NCBI GenBank assembly: GCA_049646585.1
Contig: JBARWC010000161.1
Span: 1 to 14,301 of the forward strand
DNA: 14,301 nucleotides
Direction: 5' to 3'
Source: G025836975 sp049646585
GTDB lineage: Bacteria; Pseudomonadota; Gammaproteobacteria; Burkholderiales; Burkholderiaceae_B
A program made the translations under genes and the position numbers. Under the pieces are notes generated by a model, which saw only the letters and a program-made list of their open reading frames with translations, did not search any database and was not told where the DNA came from. Shown one piece after another: positions 7,404 to 14,186 of the stretch (position 1 is its first letter; each line of letters begins with the position of its first letter).

Positions 7404-10037
7404 GTCGAGGGTCATAAAGACAGCCCTATGTCCGGCCGTGATTGGGCCGGTTTTTTGCGCAAATCGACTCTTGCCTTGGCCTGCCTTCTGCTTGCCAGCG
7501 CCCTTGTGTGCTGGGTGGCGGCAAACTGGGAGTATGCCAGCAATTTCCAGAAGTTGGCAGGCGTCCAGCTCACGCTGGCGGCCTTGGTGGCGTCAAGCTG
7601 GCTGCTGGGCCGCAAGCCCGATCCGGGCAAAAACCACAATTTCTCGGTTTCCGCCCAGCTTGCGGGCCTGGCGGCTCTGACGCTGGGGGCGTTGCTGGCG
7701 CTTATTGGCCAAATATATCAGACGGGGGCTGACCCCTGGACCTTGTTCATCGGCTGGCTGGTGTTGCTGCTTCCCTGGCTGCTGGTGCTGCCTACGGTTT
7801 TCCTGGGCCTGCTGTGCGCGGCGCTGCTCAATCTGGGCCTGGTCCTGTTCCTGGATGTCCGAGGCGACTGGCTGTGGTTCGGCTTGTCGTCGACCTGGCT
7901 GCAAGCCTGCGTTTTGCTGGCCCTGGTCAATGCCGCCATGTTGTTCGCCTGGGAACGGTGCATTGCCCTGTTGAGCGACGCCTGGCGTATCGGGCCGCGC
8001 GTGCTGGCTTGTGCCGCAGCGGCCTGGTTGCTTGCCGCCACGGTTGCCAGCCTGGGCACGGATACCAGCGTCGTGCTGTTGGCCGTGCCGGGCTTGGCTG
8101 CTTGCGCTCTTTTTTACAAAATCTACTCCGGCCGGCGGGCGGATCTGGCCATGGTCAGCCTGGCCGCGCTGACCGCGATACTGCTGGCGGCCATCGTGCT
8201 GCTGTCCCGTATCGATTCCGAAGTCTCCCTGCTGGGGATCATCGTGGTGCTGCTGGGGCTGGCGGGATGGTTTCTGCATCGTTTGCGCGGCTTGATGTCC
8301 CGGCGCGCCGTGGGGGCGGGCGAGGTGGGTCCGGACGCTGCGGGTCCGGACGAGACCGGGCAGGCGCATCGGGAACCCTGGTATATCGTGCTGTTCCGTC
8401 TGGCCGTCATGGGCGTGACGGCCCTGCTGATGGTCGCCTTTCTGGTGATCGTGCTGGAACTGGACATGGACCAGTTGTGGGTTCTGGGGGCGCTGGCCTG
8501 CGGGGTCGGCCTGTTGCTTCAGAAGACACTTAGCCGGCCCTACATCGACGAACTGGGCCTGACGTTGACGGCCGCCGGCTTGATCATGGTCGGGGCCGGC
8601 CTGGTCATTATGGATTTTCCGTCTTCCCTGCTTCGCGCCTGCCTGCTGCTGGCGCTGGGAGGCGTGCTGTATCGCTGGTCGGAGAACACCGCCTTGCGCT
8701 TTCTGACGGCCTGCATCGTGCTGGCGGTGGCCTTGTGGCTGACCTGGCCCGAAGCCGCTCGTTATGTCCTGGTGGATGTGACGAACGGCGAATGGGTGTG
8801 GATGTATTTCCCGGCCTACCTGCGCTTGTGGTGGCTGGCGGTGGCGGCCGTCCTGGTCCTGGCCGTGGGAAGCCGGCGGCGTACTCCGATGTTCTGGCTG
8901 CCCCTGGCCTGGGCGCTGGTTTGCCTGACCCAGCTTGTTGCATGGCTGGCTCCCGCGCCCGCTTTTCAGGCCGTGGGGGATGCCTGGATGCGGGCGCCCG
9001 GCCTGTTGATGCTTTGGCTGGCTTGCGCCGCCTTGCCCGTGTTTGCGCTGGGCGCCTTGCTGTGGCGCGAGCCGGGCTTGTCGCCCAGCCTGCGTTTTGG
9101 CGCGCCGGCCGCGCTGGCCGTGGCCAGCCTGGGCTGGATGGGGGCGCCGGGGGTTTCCATTGCCTTGCTTTGGCTGATACTGGCTTATGCGCTGGCGCAG
9201 CGGGCTTTGCTGGTCTTCGGCGTGCTGGCATTGCTGGCTTACCTGAGCCGTTTTTATTACCAGTTGGACTCCACCTTGCTGCATAAATCCCTGGTGCTGG
9301 GCCTGACGGGAGCTTGGCTGCTGCTGTCCTGGCGTGTGCTGGGTCGTTGGGCACACCGTCGGGCAACGTCGCAGGCGGCCGCCCAGGCGTCGCTGGGTGG
9401 CGCCGTGCCTGGTTCGGCCGATCTGACGGGTGCCGCGCAACGCCGGCCTGCTCAGTCGTTGAGGGCGGTGGCGGGTGTTGCGCCGCGTGTGCGCGCACTG
9501 GGGCTGCTGGCCGGCCTGGTCGCCGCCCTGGGGTTGGCCAATGCGGAAATCTATCGCAGCGAGTCGATACTGGCCCATGGCCAGCCGGTGACGCTCGCCT
9601 TGGCTCCGGTGGATCCGCGTTCGCTGATGCAGGGCGACTATATGGCTTTGCGCTTCGAGGTGGCTGATCAGGTGCGTGGGCTCTTGTCCCAGGCACCGGA
9701 GCAGGTGGCCCGACAGGTCGAGGCTCAGCGCGGGGGCTATCTGCTTTTGGAGCCGGATCAGCAGGGTGTTCACCGCCTGGCGGCCGTGCTGGCCGAACCC
9801 GATTCGCGGCCGGGCGGCTCGGCCTCGCCCAAGGATGCCGTGGTGCCCGCCACGGCCATTCTGGAATTCCGCCTGCGCAACGGCGGCGCGCAATTGGGCA
9901 CCAATGCCTGGTTTTTCTCCGAGGGGCAGGCGCAACTGTACGAGCCTGCGCGCTTCGGTGAGTTCCGTGTCGATGGGCAGGGGCGAGCCCGACTGCTGCG
10001 CATGCTGGACCAACAGCTTGCACCCCTGCCTCATTAA
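7398..10037 (+). CDS. Large polytopic membrane protein, DUF2157 + DUF4401-like + GDYXXLXY regions
   Basis: The function is unknown. Its 879 residues are mostly hydrophobic, with roughly 20 or more possible membrane helices. Region 1 (about 10-150) fits DUF2157: WAGFLRKSTLALACLLL, VCWVAANWEYASNFQKLAGVQ and LLALIGQIYQTGADPWTLF. The middle (about 320-650) resembles DUF4401, beginning WYIVLFRLAVMGVTALLMVAF. After a Gly/Ala/Arg-rich cytoplasmic-type linker (about 655-700), the C-terminal part has one helix and then the GDYXXLXY motif as GDYMALRF, residues 746-753, with Phe in the last place. I recall these parts usually being encoded by two or three adjacent genes, so here they appear fused. ATG 7398 has AGGTGGGA just upstream; ATG 7428 (residue 11) lacks a good site. 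It converges on gluQ with a 34-bp gap and no hairpin between. Confidence 0.8.
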   Translation: MQVEGHKDSPMSGRDWAGFLRKSTLALACLLLASALVCWVAANWEYASNFQKLAGVQLTLAALVASSWLLGRKPDPGKNHNFSVSAQLAGLAALTLGALLALIGQIYQTGADPWTLFIGWLVLLLPWLLVLPTVFLGLLCAALLNLGLVLFLDVRGDWLWFGLSSTWLQACVLLALVNAAMLFAWERCIALLSDAWRIGPRVLACAAAAWLLAATVASLGTDTSVVLLAVPGLAACALFYKIYSGRRADLAMVSLAALTAILLAAIVLLSRIDSEVSLLGIIVVLLGLAGWFLHRLRGLMSRRAVGAGEVGPDAAGPDETGQAHREPWYIVLFRLAVMGVTALLMVAFLVIVLELDMDQLWVLGALACGVGLLLQKTLSRPYIDELGLTLTAAGLIMVGAGLVIMDFPSSLLRACLLLALGGVLYRWSENTALRFLTACIVLAVALWLTWPEAARYVLVDVTNGEWVWMYFPAYLRLWWLAVAAVLVLAVGSRRRTPMFWLPLAWALVCLTQLVAWLAPAPAFQAVGDAWMRAPGLLMLWLACAALPVFALGALLWREPGLSPSLRFGAPAALAVASLGWMGAPGVSIALLWLILAYALAQRALLVFGVLALLAYLSRFYYQLDSTLLHKSLVLGLTGAWLLLSWRVLGRWAHRRATSQAAAQASLGGAVPGSADLTGAAQRRPAQSLRAVAGVAPRVRALGLLAGLVAALGLANAEIYRSESILAHGQPVTLALAPVDPRSLMQGDYMALRFEVADQVRGLLSQAPEQVARQVEAQRGGYLLLEPDQQGVHRLAAVLAEPDSRPGGSASPKDAVVPATAILEFRLRNGGAQLGTNAWFFSEGQAQLYEPARFGEFRVDGQGRARLLRMLDQQLAPLPH

Positions 10038-10071
10038 GTAAGAAGCAGGCGGTGTGTCGGCGTCGGTATGG

Positions 10072-10944
10072 TCAGTCTATCCGGAGACCGTAGCGGGCCG
10101 TCCACAGCGCTTGCGCCGCCTGCCAGAACGAGGCCGGGTCGGCGGCGGCTATGGCCTTGAAGCCCAGGGCCTCCCAGGCATGGTTCAGCGTTCGCATGGG
10201 TTGGGACAAGTCCATGGCGGCGGCATGATTCTGCTTGGACAGCTTGCGGCCGGCCTCGTCCAGCAACAAGGGCACATGCATGACCCGCGGGTAGGCAATG
10301 CCCAACTGCCGCGCCAATACCCTTTGCCTGGCGGTCGAATCGAGCAGGTCGGCGCCTCGCACGATGTGGGTGATGCCTTGTTCGCCGTCGTCCACGACGA
10401 CGACCAACTGGTAGGCCCATAGGCCGTCGGCCCGCTTGATGATGAAGTCGCCCGTTTCGGCGGCCACGTCCTGTTCCTGCGGGCCATACCAACGATCCTG
10501 GAAGCGCTCCACGCCCGGTGGCACTCTAAGGCGCCAGGCGCGCGGGGCTTGGCCGGGGCGCAAGCCGTGCCGGCAGGTGCCGGGATAGGCGCCCTCGGGC
10601 GGCAGTTCCTGCCGTGTGCAGGCGCATCCATAGACCTGGTCTTTGGCGGCCAGGGTATCGAAGGCGTTCTGGTAGAGCGCCAGGCGCTGGGACTGCCACA
10701 CGGGCGGGCCGTCCCATTGCATGCCCAGGGCGCTTAGCTGCCGCATGATGACTTTGTCGGCGCCCGGGACGACCCTGGGCGTATCGATGTCTTCGATGCG
10801 CAGCAGCCATTCGCCATGGTGGCTGCGGGCGTCCAGGAAGCTGGCCATGGCCGCAAGCAGCGATCCGTTATGCAGAGGGCCGCTGGGGCTGGGCGCAAAA
10901 CGTCCGCGATAAGGCCTTGTGCCGCCTGATTGATGAGGCATCAT
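10072..10944 (-). CDS. gluQ: Glutamyl-Q tRNA(Asp) synthetase
   Basis: This GluRS paralogue lacks an anticodon-binding domain. It activates glutamate and attaches it to the queuosine at the wobble base of tRNA-Asp. The 290-residue length matches. The N-terminus reads GRFAPSPSGPLHNGSLLAA, the HIGH-type motif, here HNGS where many homologues have HFGS. RIEDIDTPR follows. The zinc site is C107, C109, Y120 and C124, and the KMSKS-type loop is KLSKQ from residue 234. The start is uncertain by one codon, since two ATGs are adjacent (10944 and 10941), and no strong ribosome binding site is visible. It starts 17 bases after the smg stop, so co-transcription is likely. A weak terminator-like hairpin with a T5 run lies in that gap. 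Confidence 0.93.
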   Translation of the reverse strand: MMPHQSGGTRPYRGRFAPSPSGPLHNGSLLAAMASFLDARSHHGEWLLRIEDIDTPRVVPGADKVIMRQLSALGMQWDGPPVWQSQRLALYQNAFDTLAAKDQVYGCACTRQELPPEGAYPGTCRHGLRPGQAPRAWRLRVPPGVERFQDRWYGPQEQDVAAETGDFIIKRADGLWAYQLVVVVDDGEQGITHIVRGADLLDSTARQRVLARQLGIAYPRVMHVPLLLDEAGRKLSKQNHAAAMDLSQPMRTLNHAWEALGFKAIAAADPASFWQAAQALWTARYGLRID

Positions 10945-10950
10945 GCAAGC

Positions 10951-10979
10951 AAAAACCCGGCTTAATGCGACAGGCGGGT
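10951..10979 (-). terminator. Weak terminator-like hairpin between smg and gluQ
   Basis: On the minus strand ACCCG (10979-10975) can pair with CGGGT (10959-10955), followed by a run of T to 10951. The stem is only five pairs and the loop is long. If real it would partly reduce read-through from smg into gluQ, since the gluQ start is only seven bases further on. Confidence 0.25.
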
Positions 10980-11423
10980 GTGCTCGTCGGCCAGGAGCTC
11001 TTCAAATACCAGATGGTCGACCTCGGCTTCCTGGCTCCAGAGAACCATGAGCGCGATGATCTTGATCTTGGCAAGCGAGATGGGCGATTCGTTGGTGGCT
11101 TCCGCGCGCTCGATGAGGATTTCGCGCAGCACGGTGGGCAGCACGCCGGAATTTTCCAGGAAGGTGATGAAGCCTATGGCTTGCGTGCCCAGCGTCTGGT
11201 ATTCGTGGTCGGTGAAGATGCGCCGGCTGTCGCCTTGCGGGCTCTGTACAAGCTGGCTGCATTGCTCGGTGGTTTCAGCCAGACCGTGCAACCAACCCAG
11301 GGCATCGTTAATGTCTTCGTGCTCGAAACCTACCGCGGCCAGCTTGTGCGCAAGTACGTCCGCTTCGGGGCATGCTTGCGGTGTATAGTAGGTTTCGAAT
11401 AAATAAACCAAAATATCGAACAT
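10962..11423 (-). CDS. smg: Smg family protein (DUF494)
   Basis: This is a small conserved proteobacterial protein of unsettled function, usually found next to dprA (smf). It has 153 residues (E. coli Smg is about 157). Family features are the opening MFDILVYLFETYY, the acidic helical stretch VGFEHEDINDALGWLHGL, the block RIFTDHEYQTLGTQAIGFITFLENSGVLP, REILIERA, and the C-terminal SLAKIKIIALMVLWSQ. It is followed 17 bases on by gluQ. I recall smg lying between dprA and topB in related bacteria. Here dprA is absent upstream and topB is about 3.6 kb further along the same strand, behind gluQ and an inverted gene. GGAA lies rather far (11 bases) from the ATG at 11423, so the ribosome binding site is poor. 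Confidence 0.93.
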   Translation of the reverse strand: MFDILVYLFETYYTPQACPEADVLAHKLAAVGFEHEDINDALGWLHGLAETTEQCSQLVQSPQGDSRRIFTDHEYQTLGTQAIGFITFLENSGVLPTVLREILIERAEATNESPISLAKIKIIALMVLWSQEAEVDHLVFEELLADEHTRLSH

Positions 11424-11435
11424 ATGGATGCGATT

Positions 11436-11524
11436 CCGGTTGCCGTGCGTGAAAGTCAGTGAAAAAGAAGGTTAACCGAAAGTTATAAACGACTGTACGC
11501 TGATTTTTTTCGACCGGCAACCGG
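11436..11524. promoter_or_regulatory. Paired inverted CCGG-N3-CCGG-like sites in the smg / aldolase divergent region
   Basis: CCGGTTGCCG (11436-11445) recurs as its exact reverse complement CGGCAACCGG (11515-11524), 69 bases apart. Each copy is itself nearly palindromic: CCGG-CAA-CCGG on the right and CCGG-TTG-CCGT on the left. Between them lie the palindrome GGTTAACC (11470-11477), an AT-rich TTATAAAC (11483-11490) and a T7 run. This is where promoters for both divergent genes must lie. A regulator binding both sites is a guess from symmetry, and no strong -35/-10 pair can be assigned. Confidence 0.35.
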
Positions 11525-11612
11525 GCCATGTTGTTGCAAACATACGCTAGTCGGCAATGCCATAGGGCGACGGGCAAGCGTGATTTCATCCTGACACAAG
11601 GGGAGGGCGGGC

Positions 11613-12779
11613 ATGGAAGAGCTGAAGCTGCGGGAACGCGAAACGGAGCAGGCCCAAGAGGCGCTTTACATTGCACCGGCGGCGGTCGCGGGCGATCTGG
11701 CGCGGGACATCGATACGCCCAGCCTGGTGTTGGACCTGGACGCATTCGAAGACAATCTGCGCACCATGCAGGTTCTGGCCGAGCGGCACGGGGTTGCCCT
11801 GCGGCCGCATGCGAAGGCGCACCGCTGTCCGGAAATCGCCCTACGCCAGGTGGCGCTGGGCGCGGCGGGAATTTGCTGTCAAAAGGTTACCGAGGCTGTG
11901 CCCTTTGTGCAGGCGGGCTTGCGGGATATACACATCAGCAACGAGATCGTGGGAGAACCCAAGCTGCGCTTGCTGGCGCAGTTGGCCAAAAAGGCGCGCA
12001 TGACGGTTTGCGTGGATCATCCGCAGGCGGCAAAGGCGCTGTCGGCCGCGATGGCGGAGCATGGGGCTTCGGTGGGCGTGCTGGTCGATGTGGACGTGGG
12101 GCAGAAGCGCTGCGGGGTCCAGACGCCCGAAGAGGCCGTGGCACTGGCCGAGCTTGTGCAGTCTTTGCCGGGTATCAGCTTTGCCGGCATTCAGGCCTAC
12201 CATGGCGGTTTGCAGCACAAGCGCTCGCTGGATCAGCGCCAAAAGTCCTGCGAGAAGGCGGCGCGGCTGGTTCGTCGTTATGTGGATGCGCTGGAACGCG
12301 CGGGAATCGCTTGCCCGGTGGTGACGGGCGGCGGCACGGGCACGGCGGTGTTCGATGTGGCCAGCCAGGTCTATACCGAGATCCAGTCGGGTACGTATGC
12401 ATTCATGGATACGGATTACGGCGGTATCGACTGGGGAGAGGCGCTGGCTTTTCGGCACAGTTTGTTTCTATTTGGCACGGTAATGAGCACGCCGGCGGCG
12501 GATCGGGCGATCATGGATTTCGGGCTGAAGTCGACCAGCGCGGAAAGCGGCGCGCCGCGGCCGGTGGATCGGCCGGGGCTGCGCTGCGTGGCGGTGCATG
12601 ATGAGCACAGTATCCTGATGGCGGACGAGGCCAAGGACAGGCCTGAGCTGGGAGACAAGATTCGCCTGATACCGGGGCATTGCGATCCTACGTTCAATTT
12701 GCACGACAGCGTGGTGGCGGTGCGTGGGGATAGGGTTGAGGCGGTATGGGGGATTAGTGCTCGGGGGCTTAGCCGGTAG
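11613..12779 (+). CDS. Fold-type III PLP enzyme, D-threonine / 3-hydroxy-D-aspartate aldolase family (DSD1-like)
   Basis: This cytoplasmic, metal-assisted PLP enzyme probably splits D-beta-hydroxy amino acids into glycine and an aldehyde (acetaldehyde or glyoxylate). It has 388 residues. DIDTPSLVLDLDAFEDNL opens the alanine-racemase-like barrel. The PLP lysine is K68 in RPHAKAHRCP. GGGTGTA at 239-245 fits the phosphate-binding loop. GHCDPTFNLHD near the C-terminus gives H356 and D358, the His-x-Asp metal pair of D-threonine aldolases; D-serine dehydratases of the family have His-x-Cys. Aldolase is therefore favoured over dehydratase, but which hydroxy acid is used cannot be told. The start has an excellent AGGGGAGG six bases upstream. 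The first 30 residues are a charged, Glu/Arg-rich extension before the family core. It stands alone, with no obvious pathway partner nearby. Confidence 0.85.
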   Translation: MEELKLRERETEQAQEALYIAPAAVAGDLARDIDTPSLVLDLDAFEDNLRTMQVLAERHGVALRPHAKAHRCPEIALRQVALGAAGICCQKVTEAVPFVQAGLRDIHISNEIVGEPKLRLLAQLAKKARMTVCVDHPQAAKALSAAMAEHGASVGVLVDVDVGQKRCGVQTPEEAVALAELVQSLPGISFAGIQAYHGGLQHKRSLDQRQKSCEKAARLVRRYVDALERAGIACPVVTGGGTGTAVFDVASQVYTEIQSGTYAFMDTDYGGIDWGEALAFRHSLFLFGTVMSTPAADRAIMDFGLKSTSAESGAPRPVDRPGLRCVAVHDEHSILMADEAKDRPELGDKIRLIPGHCDPTFNLHDSVVAVRGDRVEAVWGISARGLSR

Positions 12780-13252
12780 GCGGTTTCGCAGGCTTCTCTA
12801 TGGTCTCTCTATAGCTAGGTCTGAGGTCGTTTGCCAGATTTCGTTTTTGGCGGCATTTTTCATTCTTAATGCAGGCGTGCTGGCGCGGGCCGTGTCCGGC
12901 TCACCGTCCGCGGTCCCGTTCCGGGACGACTCGCGTTTCCGGCTCCTGTCGGGGCGGCCGTGAAACTCGCAACGTTGGCAGCCCCCCGGGCTGCCAACAC
13001 CCGCGTTGCTCAGACAGTCACGGCCTTGCCTCCCCGCCAGAAGCCGGAAACGCGACGCTCCCGAATTCGCCTGCCCCGACCCCCGCCATCACACCCTTGC
13101 ACTGAGGGCTGATGGCGAGCGCCCATTGGGGGGGCAGACACGACGCTTGTCCATGGTAGCGGCATGCCTATGCCTTTGAGGATGTCGGAGCGGCTTGCTT
13201 CCTTATTGATAGGATCCCTCTTTTAGGCCTTGCCCAATTCGATTTATAGCGA
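12780..13252. other. Non-coding stretch with extensive secondary structure
   Basis: No credible gene lies here: open frames are short, overlap the palindrome and lack ribosome binding sites. The stretch contains TCTCTATGG / TCTCTATAG near-repeats (12795-12813), a small GTCCCG-TTC-CGGGAC hairpin (12913-12927) and the large palindrome at 12931-13055. From 13056 to 13252 I see no feature except GTCGGGGC (12948-12955) complemented by GCCCCGAC (13073-13080), an alternative pairing partner. Confidence 0.6.
12931..13055. repeat. 125-nt imperfect palindrome / long stem-loop
   Basis: The outer arms are 14 perfect pairs (12931-12944 with 13042-13055). Moving inward come GGGG/CCCC (12951-12954 with 13032-13035), GGCCGTGA/TCACGGCC (12956-12963 with 13018-13025), GCAACG/CGTTGC (12969-12974 with 13004-13009), and a terminal 10-bp stem TTGGCAGCCC/GGGCTGCCAA (12975-12984 with 12988-12997) with a CCC loop. 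It lies 151 bases after the aldolase stop. It could act as its terminator, be a structured RNA, or be a small non-autonomous mobile repeat. No T-run follows. Which of these applies cannot be decided from one copy. Confidence 0.75.
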
Positions 13253-13477
13253 GCCGTGGTGGGCTGGCCTGGGTTGGGCGGAGTTTGAGCGCGCCGCGTG
13301 GGCGGGCCGGATCGGGGGCGTAAGAGGGCGCGCGTGTCTGAGCACAAAATAAGCCCGGGGGGCTTATTTTTGCGAGTTCGCGCCCGACCCCGAATCCGGC
13401 CTGCTCACGCGGGAAATCCCGGCGGGGCGCCGGGATCGCGGCGAGGCGAAGCCCAGCCCAGGCCAGCCCATCACGGC
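13253..13477. repeat. 225-bp foldback (inverted-repeat) element, complete copy
   Basis: The whole stretch folds back on itself. Arms 13253-13279 and 13451-13477 pair over 27 positions with only two G-T wobbles. Further in, GCGTG/CACGC (13296-13300, 13406-13410), GGCCGGAT/ATCCGGCC (13305-13312, 13394-13401), CGGGG/CCCCG (13313-13317, 13388-13392) and GGGCGCG/CGCGCCC (13326-13332, 13379-13385) pair, and the centre is an 11-bp stem with a GGG loop. The right arm carries an extra hairpin (ATCCCGGC/GCCGGGAT, 13416-13436). The left half from 13256 recurs at 14187-14301. No transposase and no clear target duplication are visible. A MITE-like or other palindromic intergenic repeat family is the likeliest reading. 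Confidence 0.75.
13346..13371. terminator. Symmetrical A-tract/T-tract hairpin at the centre of the foldback element
   Basis: AAAATAAGCCC (13346-13356) pairs perfectly with GGGCTTATTTT (13360-13370) around a GGG loop, and one more T follows. On both strands this is a G/C stem followed by a U-rich end, so it could stop transcription in either direction, including that of the ArsR-like gene on the minus strand. Confidence 0.55.
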
Positions 13478-13506
13478 GTCATAAGAAACCAGATAAACCG
13501 GGGCCG

Positions 13507-14169
13507 CTAGACAGTGATCTTGAATGCCTCGCCCAGCATGGCCTGACCGGCTGGGGTGAAGGCCACTGCCCGTGTGCCGTCCACGCGGCGGACCCAGCCG
13601 CGGTCGAAGCAGCATAGGCATAGCGCTTTTCCGACGGCGCCGGCGATGTGGGGGCGCCGTTCGCTCCAGTCCAGGCAGGGGCGGCAGAACATTCGTTTGC
13701 TGTTCCTATGGCCTGCGCCAGCGGGCACAGCGTCCAGGTTTACGCCCAGGCTGCGCAGGAATTGCGTGCCGTCGGCGGTCAGGGCGCCGCCGTCCGGAGT
13801 GAATTCAATCTGCCCTTGCTCGGCCATCCGGTCCGTCATCGCCACCGCGATCCGCCCAGCCAAGTGATCGTAGCAAGTGCGGGCATACCGCAAGGCTTGG
13901 TCGCGCGGGCCGGTCACCACGGTTTTCTTCCGGTCGGCCCGGCCGGGACCCCCGAGGTCGCTGGCCACCGACATGATGCTTTCTATCATGCGAGCAATAG
14001 CGGGCGAGGCCAGGCGGTGGTAGCGATGCCGGCCCTGGTGTTCCACGGCCAGCAGTCCGGCATCGGCCAGCCGGGCAATAAGCCAGCCGGGCAATAAGTC
14101 GGTCGAACGATGAATCAGTCGAGCAATAAACCGACCGATGCGCAACTGCGCCCCAGAAATCCCTAGCAA
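13507..14169 (-). pseudogene. ArsR-family (winged-helix) regulator with disrupted N-terminus
   Basis: The 220-residue frame matches an ArsR-type repressor from about ARLADAGLLAVEHQGRHRYHRLASPAIARMIESIM onward, that is, the end of the recognition helix and the beta wing. The family C-terminal half follows: GPRDQALRYARTCYDHLAGRIAVAM, ALTADGTQFLRSLGV, and FCRPCLDWSERRPHIAGAVGKAL with a C-x2-C. The first 30 or so residues do not resemble the family. The expected helices 1-3 are missing and that DNA is made of 16-bp tandem repeats. The longest frame must start with TTG at 14169, with no good ribosome binding site. No other frame restores the lost helices. DNA binding is therefore probably lost, and I favour a pseudogene. 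A functional protein with a remodelled N-terminus cannot be excluded. Confidence 0.65.
14066..14145. repeat. Degenerate 16-bp tandem repeat array, about five units
   Basis: On the plus strand GCCAGCCGGGCAATAA occurs twice exactly in tandem (14066-14081, 14082-14097). It is followed in phase by GTCGGTCGAACGATGA (14098-14113), ATCAGTCGAGCAATAA (14114-14129) and a decayed unit (14130-14145). The array lies exactly where the HTH coding sequence of the ArsR-like gene should be. The 16-base period changes reading frame from unit to unit. Confidence 0.75.
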
Positions 14170-14186
14170 TCATTCTCTGCAAAGGT

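Noticed and set aside
7593..10034. Minus-strand open frame of 813 residues opposite the DUF2157 gene
   Set aside because: It is Gln/Arg/His/Gly-rich low-complexity sequence typical of the antisense of a hydrophobic GC-rich gene, with no domain.
12931..13055. Integron attC site
   Set aside because: It has a long stem-loop, but no recognisable attC core sites, no integrase and no cassette-like genes nearby.
13112..13159. 15-residue open frame starting ATG GCG AGC
   Set aside because: It is too short, with no ribosome binding site at a proper distance and no support from context.
14066..14145. CRISPR array
   Set aside because: The 16-bp units are in direct tandem with no spacers, and there are no cas genes.
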